64,000 bases of DNA, from contig NZ_LT607754.1 in the NCBI RefSeq assembly GCF_900090285.1, forward strand, positions 6,412,001 through 6,476,000, read 5' to 3'. Positions within the stretch are counted from its first letter, which is position 1, and each line of letters begins with the position of its first letter. Positions 26,530 through 33,991 of this stretch are shown here, piece after piece. This stretch comes from Micromonospora inositola (GTDB lineage Bacteria > Actinomycetota > Actinomycetes > Mycobacteriales > Micromonosporaceae). The notes below the pieces were generated by a model that saw only the letters and a program-made list of their open reading frames with translations, was not told the origin of the DNA and made no database searches. Both the position numbers and the translations under genes were made by a program.

Positions 26530-27390
26530 TCAGCGGGTGAGGCCTCGGAGCTTGTCCGGGTTGCCCTGCATGCGTACGCCGGTGATCCGCTCGCCGTCGA
26601 AGTCGAGGCAGATCGCCCCGGCCGGTTGCCCGTCGGCCAGGCCGAGGATGCCCGGCCCGCCGTTGATCTCGGTGATCACGAGCCGTGTGTTCTGCGTCTC
26701 CGGCTTGGCGAAGACCCCGAGCAGCCAGCGGGCGACGTTGTCGGCGCCTTCCAGCGGCCGGCGGGCCGCGGTCACCTTGCCACCGCCGTCCGACCAGCAG
26801 ATCACCTCGGGCGCCAGGAGTTCCATCATCGCGTTCAGGTCGCCTCCGGCACAGGCCTTGCGGAACCGGTCCACTGCTTCTCGGCGTACGCCTTGGTCGA
26901 CGTCGAAGCGAGGCCGGCGGGCCGCGACGTGCGCCCGCGCTCGGACCGCGGTCTGCCGCACCGCGACCTCGGACCTGTCCAGAATGGATGCGACCTCGGC
27001 GTGGTTGTAGCCGAAAACGTCGTGGAGCAGGAAGATCGCGCGTTCGGCGGGGGTGAGCGTCTCCAGGACGACGAGCATCGCCATCGAGATCGACTCGGCC
27101 ATCTCGGCCTCCTGGCCCGCGTCGGGCGCGGTGAGCACCGGCTCGGGCAGCCACGGCCCGGCATACGTCTCGCGGCGGGCGCGGGCCGAGGTGAGTTGGT
27201 TGAGCGAGAGGTTGGTGACGGTCTTGACCAGGTACGCCCGGGGGTTCGCGAGCTGGCCGCCGTCGACGTCGCGGCACCGCAGCCAGGCCTCCTGCAGGAT
27301 GTCCTCGGCATCGGCGACGCTCCCCGTCATCCGGTACGCGACGTCGAAGAGCAGCCGCCGATGCTGAGCGAAGACCTGGCTATCGATCAT
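26530..27390 (-). CDS. ECF41-type RNA polymerase sigma factor (SigJ-like)
   Basis: A 286-aa sigma factor: region 2 (FDVAYRMTGSVADAEDILQE), region 4 (FGYNHAEVASILDRSEVAVR) and a C-terminal SnoaL-like domain. Two ECF41 marker motifs are present, DGGGK (in CWSDGGGKVTAARRP) and NPDKL (in MQGNPDKLRGL). In ECF41 factors the SnoaL-like extension both activates and restrains the sigma factor without a separate anti-sigma. It starts 9 bp after the stop of an epimerase-type gene on the same strand; such genes are the usual ECF41 partner. Expression is probably autoregulated through the promoter upstream of that gene. Confidence 0.92.
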   Translation of the reverse strand: MIDSQVFAQHRRLLFDVAYRMTGSVADAEDILQEAWLRCRDVDGGQLANPRAYLVKTVTNLSLNQLTSARARRETYAGPWLPEPVLTAPDAGQEAEMAESISMAMLVVLETLTPAERAIFLLHDVFGYNHAEVASILDRSEVAVRQTAVRARAHVAARRPRFDVDQGVRREAVDRFRKACAGGDLNAMMELLAPEVICWSDGGGKVTAARRPLEGADNVARWLLGVFAKPETQNTRLVITEINGGPGILGLADGQPAGAICLDFDGERITGVRMQGNPDKLRGLTR

Positions 27391-27399
27391 GGGAACAGG

Positions 27400-28314
27400 C
27401 TAGACGTGACCGAGCGCCTGCGCCCGCAGCCCGTCCAGCACCGTCGCGTACGCGGGCTGCCACCCGAGCTCGCGGCGGGCCTTCTCGCTCGAGACCCGCA
27501 TGGTGACGCCGAGCATCAGGTGCATGTAGGGCGCGACCGCCATCATCCACGTGGGCACGGTGAACGGCTTGGGTGTGCCGAAGGTCTCGGCGATCGCCCG
27601 GATCATCTCCCCGAAGCCCATGTGGTCATCGACGACGTTGTACGCCTCACCGGGCCGGCCGCGATCGATCGCCGCGACGACGGCGGCGGCCGCGTCGGCC
27701 AGGTGCGTCCACGGCGAGATGTGGCCGTGGTCGTTGAACGCCGGCAGTTGTCGCTTCCGCAGCATGTGCACCATCGTCTCGGTGCCCCCCGGCCCGTAGA
27801 AGAAGCCGAATCGCAGTGAGATCGCCTCCAGCCCCGACTCCCGGGGCAAGCGCTCCTTCTCCCGCATGCCCTCCAGGTGCCGGTTGATGTTCGGGTCCGT
27901 CACGGACGCCCCGAACTCGTCGGCCTCGGTCAGAACGCGGTCGCCGAAGTCGCGGTAGCCGTAGCCGACGGCGACGTTCTCGCCGATGAAGCGGCGTACG
28001 CCCGCAAGTTTGGCCGCCTCGATCAGGTTTGCGGTCCCGGTGACCCGCAGGTCGTCGGTGCCGAACATGCCCTTGTGCGTCATCGGCGGCTTGCGCAACG
28101 CGGTCGCGGCGTGCACCACGACGTCGGCCTTGATCCCCTCGAACGCCCGCAGCAGTCCGTCGCGGTCGAGCAGGTCGGCGCGGATCTCGTTGCCCTCGCC
28201 GCGGCCCACGCCTAGCACGGTGTGCCCGGCGTCGGTCAGCGCCTCGCGGATGTGCCGGCCGAAAACACCACTGGCTCCGGCCACGATCACACTCTGGTTC
28301 TTCATCTCCGTCAT
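27400..28314 (-). CDS. NAD(P)-binding epimerase/dehydratase-family protein, ECF41 partner
   Basis: A 304-aa atypical short-chain dehydrogenase-like protein with the N-terminal nucleotide-binding VIVAGASGVFGRHI, VVHAATAL and RFGFFYGPGG. The usual YxxxK catalytic pair is not obvious at the expected site (RHLEGMREKE), so catalysis may be altered. It is the first gene of a two-gene unit with the ECF41 sigma factor, whose family is typically linked to such oxidoreductase or epimerase genes. The second of three closely spaced ATGs (28314) is placed only 8 bp after the putative -10 element, which suggests a leaderless mRNA; 28320 and 28305 are alternatives. Confidence 0.82.
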   Translation of the reverse strand: MTEMKNQSVIVAGASGVFGRHIREALTDAGHTVLGVGRGEGNEIRADLLDRDGLLRAFEGIKADVVVHAATALRKPPMTHKGMFGTDDLRVTGTANLIEAAKLAGVRRFIGENVAVGYGYRDFGDRVLTEADEFGASVTDPNINRHLEGMREKERLPRESGLEAISLRFGFFYGPGGTETMVHMLRKRQLPAFNDHGHISPWTHLADAAAAVVAAIDRGRPGEAYNVVDDHMGFGEMIRAIAETFGTPKPFTVPTWMMAVAPYMHLMLGVTMRVSSEKARRELGWQPAYATVLDGLRAQALGHV

Positions 28315-28322
28315 GGCCATGG

Positions 28323-28349
28323 GACAAGGCGGCCTTCCGATCCGTGACA
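28323..28349 (-). promoter_or_regulatory. Candidate ECF41-dependent promoter
   Basis: On the minus strand TGTCACG (28349-28343) is followed after exactly 16 bp by TGTC (28326-28323). The published ECF41 consensus is TGTCACA-N16-CGTC, so this differs at one position in each element and has the right spacing. It lies just upstream of the epimerase gene that precedes the ECF41 sigma gene, the known location of the target promoter in this family. Confidence 0.7.
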
Positions 28350-28544
28350 TACCCGGGCGTGACCCCGGTCACTCGAGTCCTCCACTCCGGGCCTTGATTC
28401 CAACAGTGAGAGGATCTTGTGGCAGCTCGATAGTCGTCTCGGTGCCGAAAGCGCACGCGACCTGCGACATGGGCGGGCGCACTCGGAAAAGCTGCAAGTC
28501 GACGGGGTCACGTCCAACGACGCGACGTCACGGATGTCGGACGG

Positions 28545-29207
28545 CTATGACCCGAACTTCTTCCATTGCCCTTCGGAGACCACCTCGACGGAGCCGTCGA
28601 CGACCTTGATGGCCGTCTGTTCGTCGATGGCGTAGGCCGGGACACCGATTTCGGCGGCCCACCGCTCTGCGTCGGCCAGGGTGTTTGTTGGGAAAGCGTC
28701 CAGGTGCGGGAAGATCGAGAAGTCGACGACTCCCAGGGTGCGGTCGTCCGGCGCGGACGGCCACTCGACGAAGTACGTTCCGATCCGGGGCGTCATCACC
28801 ATGCTTCCGGCACTCACTCCCACCCAGACCGTGTCGGGCAGCGATGGCAGCAGATCGGCCAGCCCGGACTCCCGCATCCAGTGGCACAGGTACGTCGCGT
28901 CGCCGCCGTCGACCAGGAGCACGTCAGCCTCGCGGACCCAGGGGACCCATCGCTCCGCGCCGATGGTGGGCAGTGCGGTGAGCTCGAGGACACCGAGCGA
29001 CGCCCAACCCAGGCCGGACAGGTACTGAAAGACGGGCTCGGCGGCTACGAAGCCCCGCACCGATTTCGGACCGCACATCGGGTGACCCCACTGTGCTGTC
29101 GGTACGCAGAGGGCGTGGCACTCGGCGATCGGCTTGCCGAGGAGTTGCACGAGCGCCGAGTGGATGCTTGGGTTCGTGACGCCGCCTGACGTAAGCAAGA
29201 GCTTCAA
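28545..29207 (-). CDS. Peptidase E-like protein (peptidase family S51)
   Basis: The 220-aa product has the S51 layout: N-terminal LLLTSGGVTNPSI, a central ADVLLVDGGDATYLCHWMR, the nucleophile elbow GVSAGSMVM (Ser near residue 120) and a later DFSIFPHLD that supplies Asp/His-type residues. Peptidase E hydrolyses Asp-Xaa dipeptides; distant members are annotated only as type 1 glutamine-amidotransferase-like. The start is a TTG at 29207, chosen because GGAGG lies five bases upstream and the sequence begins with the conserved KLLLTSGG. It is a single gene on the minus strand. Confidence 0.83.
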   Translation of the reverse strand: MKLLLTSGGVTNPSIHSALVQLLGKPIAECHALCVPTAQWGHPMCGPKSVRGFVAAEPVFQYLSGLGWASLGVLELTALPTIGAERWVPWVREADVLLVDGGDATYLCHWMRESGLADLLPSLPDTVWVGVSAGSMVMTPRIGTYFVEWPSAPDDRTLGVVDFSIFPHLDAFPTNTLADAERWAAEIGVPAYAIDEQTAIKVVDGSVEVVSEGQWKKFGS

Positions 29208-29556
29208 GGTGCCTCCAAATTCGCGCGCGGAAGGTGGATGTGCCTGAAGACCCGGGACCGTGCTGGAACTCATCGGAGGTCGGGCAACCTCTTCAGAGGT
29301 CCCTCAGGTCGCCAGGTGCGATTGCCCACTAATCCTCCACCCGGTCCTACCCCGCACAACACGTGCACCCGACCGACGCACGCAGGATGCGCATGTCGCG
29401 CCGACCGCTCATCGGCAGATCCGTGCACAGTCAGCGGCATGGGCGCGCAGGTGATCAAGGGGTGCGGCTACGCCGGAAGGATCGCCTCCTGAGCATCAGC
29501 ATGCCCCGCCGCTCGTCGGCACAACCGTTCAATGCGGCAGCGCCCAAACCATGCGG
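29208..29556. other. Gene-free stretch, 349 bp
   Basis: No recognisable coding or RNA signal. The promoter of the peptidase E-like gene should be in its left part; GC-rich random frames fill the rest. Confidence 0.4.
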
Positions 29557-29820
29557 TCAGTCGAAGATCTGGGCGACCTCGACGCTGATCCGCCGGACGT
29601 TGCTGTCGACAACGAGGTACCAGTATCCGTCGTAAGGCACCTCCAGGACGACAGGGCTGACGTCCCAGAAGCCGCCGTGATACTCATACTCGTCGCCGTC
29701 GAGATAAGCCTGGTAGTGCTCAACGTCCATGAGGCAGACTCTGGCCGTCGAGCCGCGCAGGCACACTTCGAACTGGGCGCCGCCGGCAAAAGATCCGAGA
29801 TCCCAGTACAAGTGCTCCAT
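29557..29820 (-). CDS. DUF1883 domain protein
   Basis: An 87-aa protein that is almost only a DUF1883 domain: FAGGAQFEVCLRGSTARVCL, MDVEHYQAYLDGDEYEYHGG, then SPVVLEVPYDGYWYLVVDSN. DUF1883 occurs alone or fused to TIR domains in bacteria and has no proven function. ATG start at 29820. No partner with a TIR or nuclease domain is encoded next to it, so a defence role cannot be argued from context. Confidence 0.8.
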   Translation of the reverse strand: MEHLYWDLGSFAGGAQFEVCLRGSTARVCLMDVEHYQAYLDGDEYEYHGGFWDVSPVVLEVPYDGYWYLVVDSNVRRISVEVAQIFD

Positions 29821-30013
29821 CAGCTATTAGTAGCGACTCCCGCACATGCTGTCTAGGGTGACGGACTGAGAGCCAGGCCCGCCTTCAGGTGGTCGCGGAA
29901 CCGATATGCCGACCGTGACAATCACCGACACGGTGCAGCACACGGTCGGCGGCAGTTGAGGATGCCGGCGGGGCGTTGCTCTTCGCGATGTCGGCTCCAC
30001 ACAAAATCAAGGG

Positions 30014-30331
30014 ATGGCAAGCTCGGGAGTCGTTCGGACCTATCAAAGCGACGAGGGATGGGGCATCATCGACGGTCCGGGTGTGCCCGGCGGGTGTTGG
30101 GTCCACTTCTCGGTGATCGCCATGAATGGGCTTAGGCAGCTCGCCGCCGGGCAGAGGGTCTCGTTCCTGGCCGAGGCTGCGACCCAGGACGGGTTCGCGT
30201 ACCGGGCGGTGAAGGTGTGGACGGGTGACACCGAGCCAGACGACCAACGACGAGAAGGCACCGAATCCTCCGCCTTCCACAGCACCCTGACTCTGACCTT
30301 CGACGAGCCGCCGGAGCCCAGCGGGCGCTGA
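30014..30331 (+). CDS. Cold-shock-domain-like protein
   Basis: A 105-aa protein with a variant cold-shock domain in the first 70 residues: GVVRTYQSDEGWGIID corresponds to the first strands with RNP1-like GWGII, and GGCWVHFSVI to RNP2 (VHFS). The remaining ~35 residues are an acidic, disordered tail. Classical Csp proteins have KGFGFI and are ~67 aa, so this is a divergent member, probably binding RNA or single-stranded DNA. Start ATG at 30014, preceded only by a closely placed AAGGG. Confidence 0.75.
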   Translation: MASSGVVRTYQSDEGWGIIDGPGVPGGCWVHFSVIAMNGLRQLAAGQRVSFLAEAATQDGFAYRAVKVWTGDTEPDDQRREGTESSAFHSTLTLTFDEPPEPSGR

Positions 30332-30466
30332 CAGCGAGAGCCCCTTTCTGGCTCCGCCCTTGGCTACGTGCAGACGAGGTCCCGGGACCTGCCGAGCGCT
30401 TCGCGGCATGATCGCGCGTTGCTGCGCCGGAGTTCGGCTGCCCCTGGCGGCCGGTAGCGTTCGACC

Positions 30467-31126
30467 GTGATCCGTGGAGCGGTGTTCTTCGATGTGGACG
30501 GAACGCTGACGCCGGCTAGCAGCGGGCAACACCTGGCGGAGGTCCTCGGCCATGCCAAGGTCATTCAAGAGGTGCAGGCCGGCTACGGCGCCGGAACCCT
30601 GAGCAGCCAGGAGGCTGCCGTCCTCGAAGCTCGTGGCTGGGCAAGACGGACGCCCATGGAGGTGCGCGGGTTTCTGGAGTCGCTGCCGCTGGTGGACGGC
30701 ATTGCCGAGACGGTTCTGTGGTGCCGTCGGCGCGGGCTGACGCCCGTACTGACCACGCTGGCGTGGGACGTCGTAGGCGCCCATCTGTGCGACCGCTTCG
30801 GCTTCGATCGCGCCTGCGGACCGCGCCTGGAGCTGATCGACGGCCGCTACAGCGGGGAGGTCGCCGAGCAGCTCGACGAGCTGGGCAAGCGCGACTTCGC
30901 GGTGAGCGTGGCCGCCGAGCTGGGCGTGGACCCGAAGCGTTGCGCGGCCGTCGGCGACGGCCGCTCGGACGTGCCGCTCTTCGCCGCGGTCGGGTTGGCC
31001 ATCGCCTTCAACGCAACCCCGGCGGCACGCGCAGCCGCCCACATATCAGTGGACGGAACCGATCTGCGCGCCGTGCTGCCACTCCTCGGCGCATGGCTGA
31101 ACGCCGCGCATACATCGCGGGAATGA
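30467..31126 (+). CDS. HAD-IB family phosphatase (SerB-like)
   Basis: A 219-aa protein of the haloacid dehalogenase superfamily: motif I FFDVDGTLTP (nucleophile Asp near residue 9), motif II Thr in VLTTLAWDVV, motif III Lys in LGKRDFAV and motif IV VGDGRSDVPLF. The cap is small and helical, as in subclass IB phosphoserine-phosphatase-like enzymes. The substrate is not determined. The GTG at 30467 precedes IRGAVFFD directly, leaving no room for a later start. No operon partner. Confidence 0.87.
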   Translation: MIRGAVFFDVDGTLTPASSGQHLAEVLGHAKVIQEVQAGYGAGTLSSQEAAVLEARGWARRTPMEVRGFLESLPLVDGIAETVLWCRRRGLTPVLTTLAWDVVGAHLCDRFGFDRACGPRLELIDGRYSGEVAEQLDELGKRDFAVSVAAELGVDPKRCAAVGDGRSDVPLFAAVGLAIAFNATPAARAAAHISVDGTDLRAVLPLLGAWLNAAHTSRE

Positions 31127-31292
31127 CGAGCGCGCCGAATTGCACCCGCAGACGGACGCCGGGCAGACGCCAACGACCGTAGCTTCCCTATGTCGGGCGC
31201 CGGACTACCCAGAGTGTCGCTCCCGCTCGACGCACTGTTCTCGGCAATGAGGACGTCATCCGAGTGATCATGTAATCCGCTGGGGCTGACAC

Positions 31293-31362
31293 CTTCGGGC
31301 CCGCCGAAGAGGTCACCGCGCAGGAAGCCCTGGTCAGAGGGTTGCCGGTGGGATTCGAGTCT
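31293..31362. repeat. Dispersed hairpin repeat, copy B
   Basis: CTTCG-GGCCCGC-CGAAG followed by AGGTCACCGCGCAGGAAGC and CCTGGTCAGAGGGTTGCCGG. It contains the 13-mer CCGAAGAGGTCAC (31304-31316). About 80 % identical over 70 bp to copy C at 33818 by eye. Confidence 0.55.
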
Positions 31363-31840
31363 CACCTCTCGGGACCGATACGGGCGCGGGCATGGCAGAT
31401 CTCAGAGTCATACGTCGATGCAGCAAGGCCCTCCTAGCTGTGTGCCTCCGGGCTCCAGACGACAGCCGGCACCAGCCAGGTGGGGAGCAGCGAATCCTGA
31501 CCACTTCGGTGTTCTCTGGGAGGTCACGCCGGCCCGCTCACCCACGTCACCGCAGGTCAGAGCGCTGTCCCCTGTCCGACCCCGGTGACCACTTCGGACG
31601 CGGTGACCACTTCGCCAAACTGCTCCCAATCTGCACCCACCTGCAAGGCCAGGCCATCCAGCGGCTCCTTACCGCTCTGACCTGCGCATACTCTCCTGTC
31701 AGGCAACATAGAGCGCCGTCGACTGCTGCTCAATACGGCTGAGCACTCCGTGTGAACCAGGACGCCGCACCACTCTGACCAGCGCAAACGAGAAGCTGCT
31801 GGTGGGGGTGGGTGCAGTTGAGGGCCGTTCGACGCCGTTG

Positions 31841-31900
31841 GGCGCAGTTCAAGGCCGTTCAGGGCACCCTGTTGCTCCCAATCTGCTCCCCCGGTCCTGG
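31841..31900. repeat. Integration-arm repeat, copy 3
   Basis: GCGCAGTTCAAGGCCGTTCA, then GTTGCTCCCAATCTGCTCCC. Same order and spacing as copies at 17314 and 24522; a shorter inverted version (TTGGGAGCAGTTTGGGAGCA) is at 40192-40211. Confidence 0.5.
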
Positions 31901-32094
31901 GTTCGCACCGGCCCGCTGTGGCACTGATGGTCTGGGCGCGCGGGACCCGGATGATGTCGTGTACTGGGCGAATGGCCTTCGCTGCCGAGGGCCAGTGACA
32001 GCAAGCCCAAGGATTCCCGACCTGCTTTCACAGCCCGTCGGTCCTACTGGAGCGCTCACGGTCACCGCGCCTTGTCAGCGGCAGATGTGGGTGC

Positions 32095-33078
32095 TCAAGA
32101 CCGCCGGTCGACCGCGGCGGTGCCCAGCGCCGAACGCCGGTAGCGGATCTCGTGCCGGTGGCGTTCGCCGATGATGAACCCGGCGTCGCGCAGCACCGTC
32201 AGGTGTTCCGAGACGGTGGCCGGGGCGAGAGCGTGCCGGTGGACGAGCGTGGTCGTCGTCGCGGGTTCGGTCAGCCCGATCAGCAGCGCGGCCCGGGTCC
32301 GCCCGATCAGGCGACCCAGTGCGGCGTCGGGCGTGCCGCTGAGCTGCTGCCAGAGTGTGCCGGATCCGCGGACGGGATAGATCACGGTGGGCTGCCACGG
32401 CTCGTCCATCACCACAACCACCTGGTCCCACTTGAACGCGCTGGGCATCAGGACGAGTCCTGCACCGGCGAGGTCGCGGTGGTCGTCGTCGCCGTACTCG
32501 CGGATGAGCGTGTTGTCGTGCCAGCGCAGGGTGGGATGCAGTTCCGCGAAGAGCCGGTCGAGGCCACCCTCCGCGAGCCGCCTGGTCTGAAAGCCCACGT
32601 CGGCGTCGAGCAGGGCACGCACGCGGGGCCAGCTGGGTTCGACGAGCTGTTGCCACGCGGTACGGATCAGGCCGGTCAGCGTCGCGAGGACCTCGACGGG
32701 ATCGCCGAGCAGGTATCGGCCGATCTCGCTGTCGGCCGCACCCGGGGTGTCGTGCAGGGATCGGGCGATCTCGGCGGCGACCTGGCTGGGCGGGGTGTCT
32801 GCGATCCGGGCCAGATCGTCCTCGAAGGTTGCGAGCGGCCCGGCTGGGGGCGGGGCCAGGAAGTCCGGGGTGTAGCCGCGTCGGGGCTGCAGCAGGGTGA
32901 TCGGCCGCAGGTCGATTCCGGCGACCTGGCCGGCGACCGTGTCCAGCCAGCGCCGGTGCTGCCCGGGGGACTCCGCCGGCAGGGTGAGCCGGATCGCCGA
33001 CAGCGTCTCGAAGGCCGGCGAGATTGCGAAGCGGCAGCGCAGCAGGTCGGCGGTGCTGAATCGGAGGGTTGCCGCGAT
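32095..33078 (-). CDS. DUF5937/ArsR-type transcriptional regulator with ATC start
   Basis: The open frame continues without a stop from 33078 to 32095 and gives a 327-aa protein that begins AATLRFSTADLLRCRFAISP, typical of actinobacterial DUF5937 regulators, and ends with a winged helix (ATVSEHLTVLRDAGFIIGER, HEIRYRRSALG). No ATG, GTG or TTG exists in frame before 32622, which would remove two thirds of the protein. An ATC codon at 33078-33076 sits where homologues have their Met, six bases after a strong GGGGAGGAG. So either AUC is used as a start or the start was lost by mutation. Divergent from a TPR gene across a perfect palindrome. Confidence 0.72.
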   Translation of the reverse strand: MAATLRFSTADLLRCRFAISPAFETLSAIRLTLPAESPGQHRRWLDTVAGQVAGIDLRPITLLQPRRGYTPDFLAPPPAGPLATFEDDLARIADTPPSQVAAEIARSLHDTPGAADSEIGRYLLGDPVEVLATLTGLIRTAWQQLVEPSWPRVRALLDADVGFQTRRLAEGGLDRLFAELHPTLRWHDNTLIREYGDDDHRDLAGAGLVLMPSAFKWDQVVVVMDEPWQPTVIYPVRGSGTLWQQLSGTPDAALGRLIGRTRAALLIGLTEPATTTTLVHRHALAPATVSEHLTVLRDAGFIIGERHRHEIRYRRSALGTAAVDRRS

Positions 33079-33106
33079 GGCTGGCTCCTCCCCGCAGAGT
33101 CTGAGA

Positions 33107-33126
33107 GATTCGGTTGTAACCGAATC
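33107..33126. promoter_or_regulatory. Palindromic operator candidate
   Basis: GATTCGGTT-GT-AACCGAATC is a perfect inverted repeat with 9-bp arms and a 2-bp centre. It lies in the 124-bp divergent region, 28 bp upstream of the regulator start and 77 bp upstream of the TPR gene. ArsR-type dimers bind such sites, so it is a good candidate for autoregulation and joint control of both genes. Confidence 0.65.
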
Positions 33127-33202
33127 AGTGGTTCGAGTCTAGCGACTCTCCCAGGATGGGCGGGCGCGAGCCGACCGGCCGCCCGCAACGAGGGAGATCA
33201 CC

Positions 33203-33724
33203 ATGCATGACGTGACCAGCCAGAGCGAGATCAGCGCCGACTGGGAGCGGCGGGTCGCCGAGGCGTGGGCGACGATGGACAGCTTCGCCGAGGACGACTT
33301 CGTCAGTCGGATCGGCGAGCTCGCCGCTGAACTACCCGCCGACAGCGCGGTCGGCCTGTTCGAGCGCGCCTGCGCGTGGGACTCGACCGGGCACTCCGAT
33401 CTGGCTGTCCCGCTCTACCGGCAGGCACTGCAGGCTGGGCTCACCGGGCTGCGGCGGCGCCGGACGATCATCCAGATGTCCAGCTCGCTGCGCAACCTCG
33501 GTCGCGCCGGGGAGAGCGTGGCGCTCCTGACGGCCGAACGGGACGCCGGTAGCGACGAGCTCGACGACGCGGTCGCGGGGTTCCTGGCTCTGGCGCTGGT
33601 CGACGTCGGGCGCGACCGGGAGGCCGTCGCGCTGGCGCTGGGCGCACTCGCCCCGCACCTGGCGCGTTACCAGCGGTCGATGGGCAATTATGCCCGGCTG
33701 CTCGTCGAGGGGGACCCGGCGTAG
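33203..33724 (+). CDS. Tetratricopeptide-repeat (TPR_5-like) protein
   Basis: A 173-aa helical protein with TPR-type pairs: AVGLFERACAWDSTGHSDLA, VPLYRQALQAGLTGLRRRRT and SLRNLGRAGESVALLTAERD. It resembles small TPR_5 proteins that are widespread in actinobacteria and usually act as protein-binding scaffolds. GGGAG six bases before the ATG at 33203 fixes the start. It is divergently transcribed from the DUF5937 regulator with a palindrome between them, so it is the likely regulated target. Confidence 0.8.
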   Translation: MHDVTSQSEISADWERRVAEAWATMDSFAEDDFVSRIGELAAELPADSAVGLFERACAWDSTGHSDLAVPLYRQALQAGLTGLRRRRTIIQMSSSLRNLGRAGESVALLTAERDAGSDELDDAVAGFLALALVDVGRDREAVALALGALAPHLARYQRSMGNYARLLVEGDPA

Positions 33725-33817
33725 CTGCACGGATGCGGCAGCTGACTGACCGTACACATCCTCATCTCGGCTAGATGAGGACACCTCCGCTGCGAAGGAC
33801 ACCCACGAACCGTGACG

Positions 33818-33890
33818 CCTTCGGGTCCGCCGAAGAGATCACCATGCAGGAAGCGCTGGTCATGACGTTGCGGGTGGGATCCGAGTCGCA
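33818..33890. repeat. Dispersed hairpin repeat, copy C
   Basis: CCTTCG-GGTCCGC-CGAAG followed by AGATCACCATGCAGGAAGCG and CTGGTCATGACGTTGCGGGT. Same order as copy B; the 13-mer has one change (CCGAAGAGATCAC, 33830-33842). Located in the gap between the TPR gene and the GlxA-type regulator. Confidence 0.5.
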
Positions 33891-33991
33891 GATGGCGGGA
33901 CCAGCAAACGGCTTCGGCGGAGCCGCCAATACCGCGCCCAGATCTGCCACTACCAGCGAAGACACCAGCTCCCTCAACTGCAATTGGAGTA

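Larger units (their letters stand above)
31127..32094. other. Gene-free stretch of 968 bp full of scar-like repeats
   Basis: No gene is supported. It contains the hairpin repeat copy B (31293-31362), several GACCACTTCGG motifs (31502, 31590 and 31608 areas) resembling the complement of the tRNA-Val anticodon arm, ACTGCTCCCAATCTGCACCC at 31619, a degenerate tRNA-like core near 31746, and the integration-arm repeat at 31841-31900. The density of these elements marks it as a recombination hot spot or a stack of excision scars. Confidence 0.55.

Noticed and set aside
26470..27819. 449-codon plus-strand frame opposite the ECF41 sigma gene
   Set aside because: Shadow of two well-supported minus-strand genes.
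29557..29820. DUF1883 protein as part of a TIR-type defence system
   Set aside because: No TIR, nuclease or NADase-like gene is adjacent; the neighbours are an S51 peptidase and a cold-shock-like protein.
31336..31375. T-loop-like GGTGGGATTCGAGTCTCACC
   Set aside because: The stem is out of register by one base with the TTCGAGT loop, no acceptor or CCA end follows; not a tRNA, treated as part of repeat copy B.
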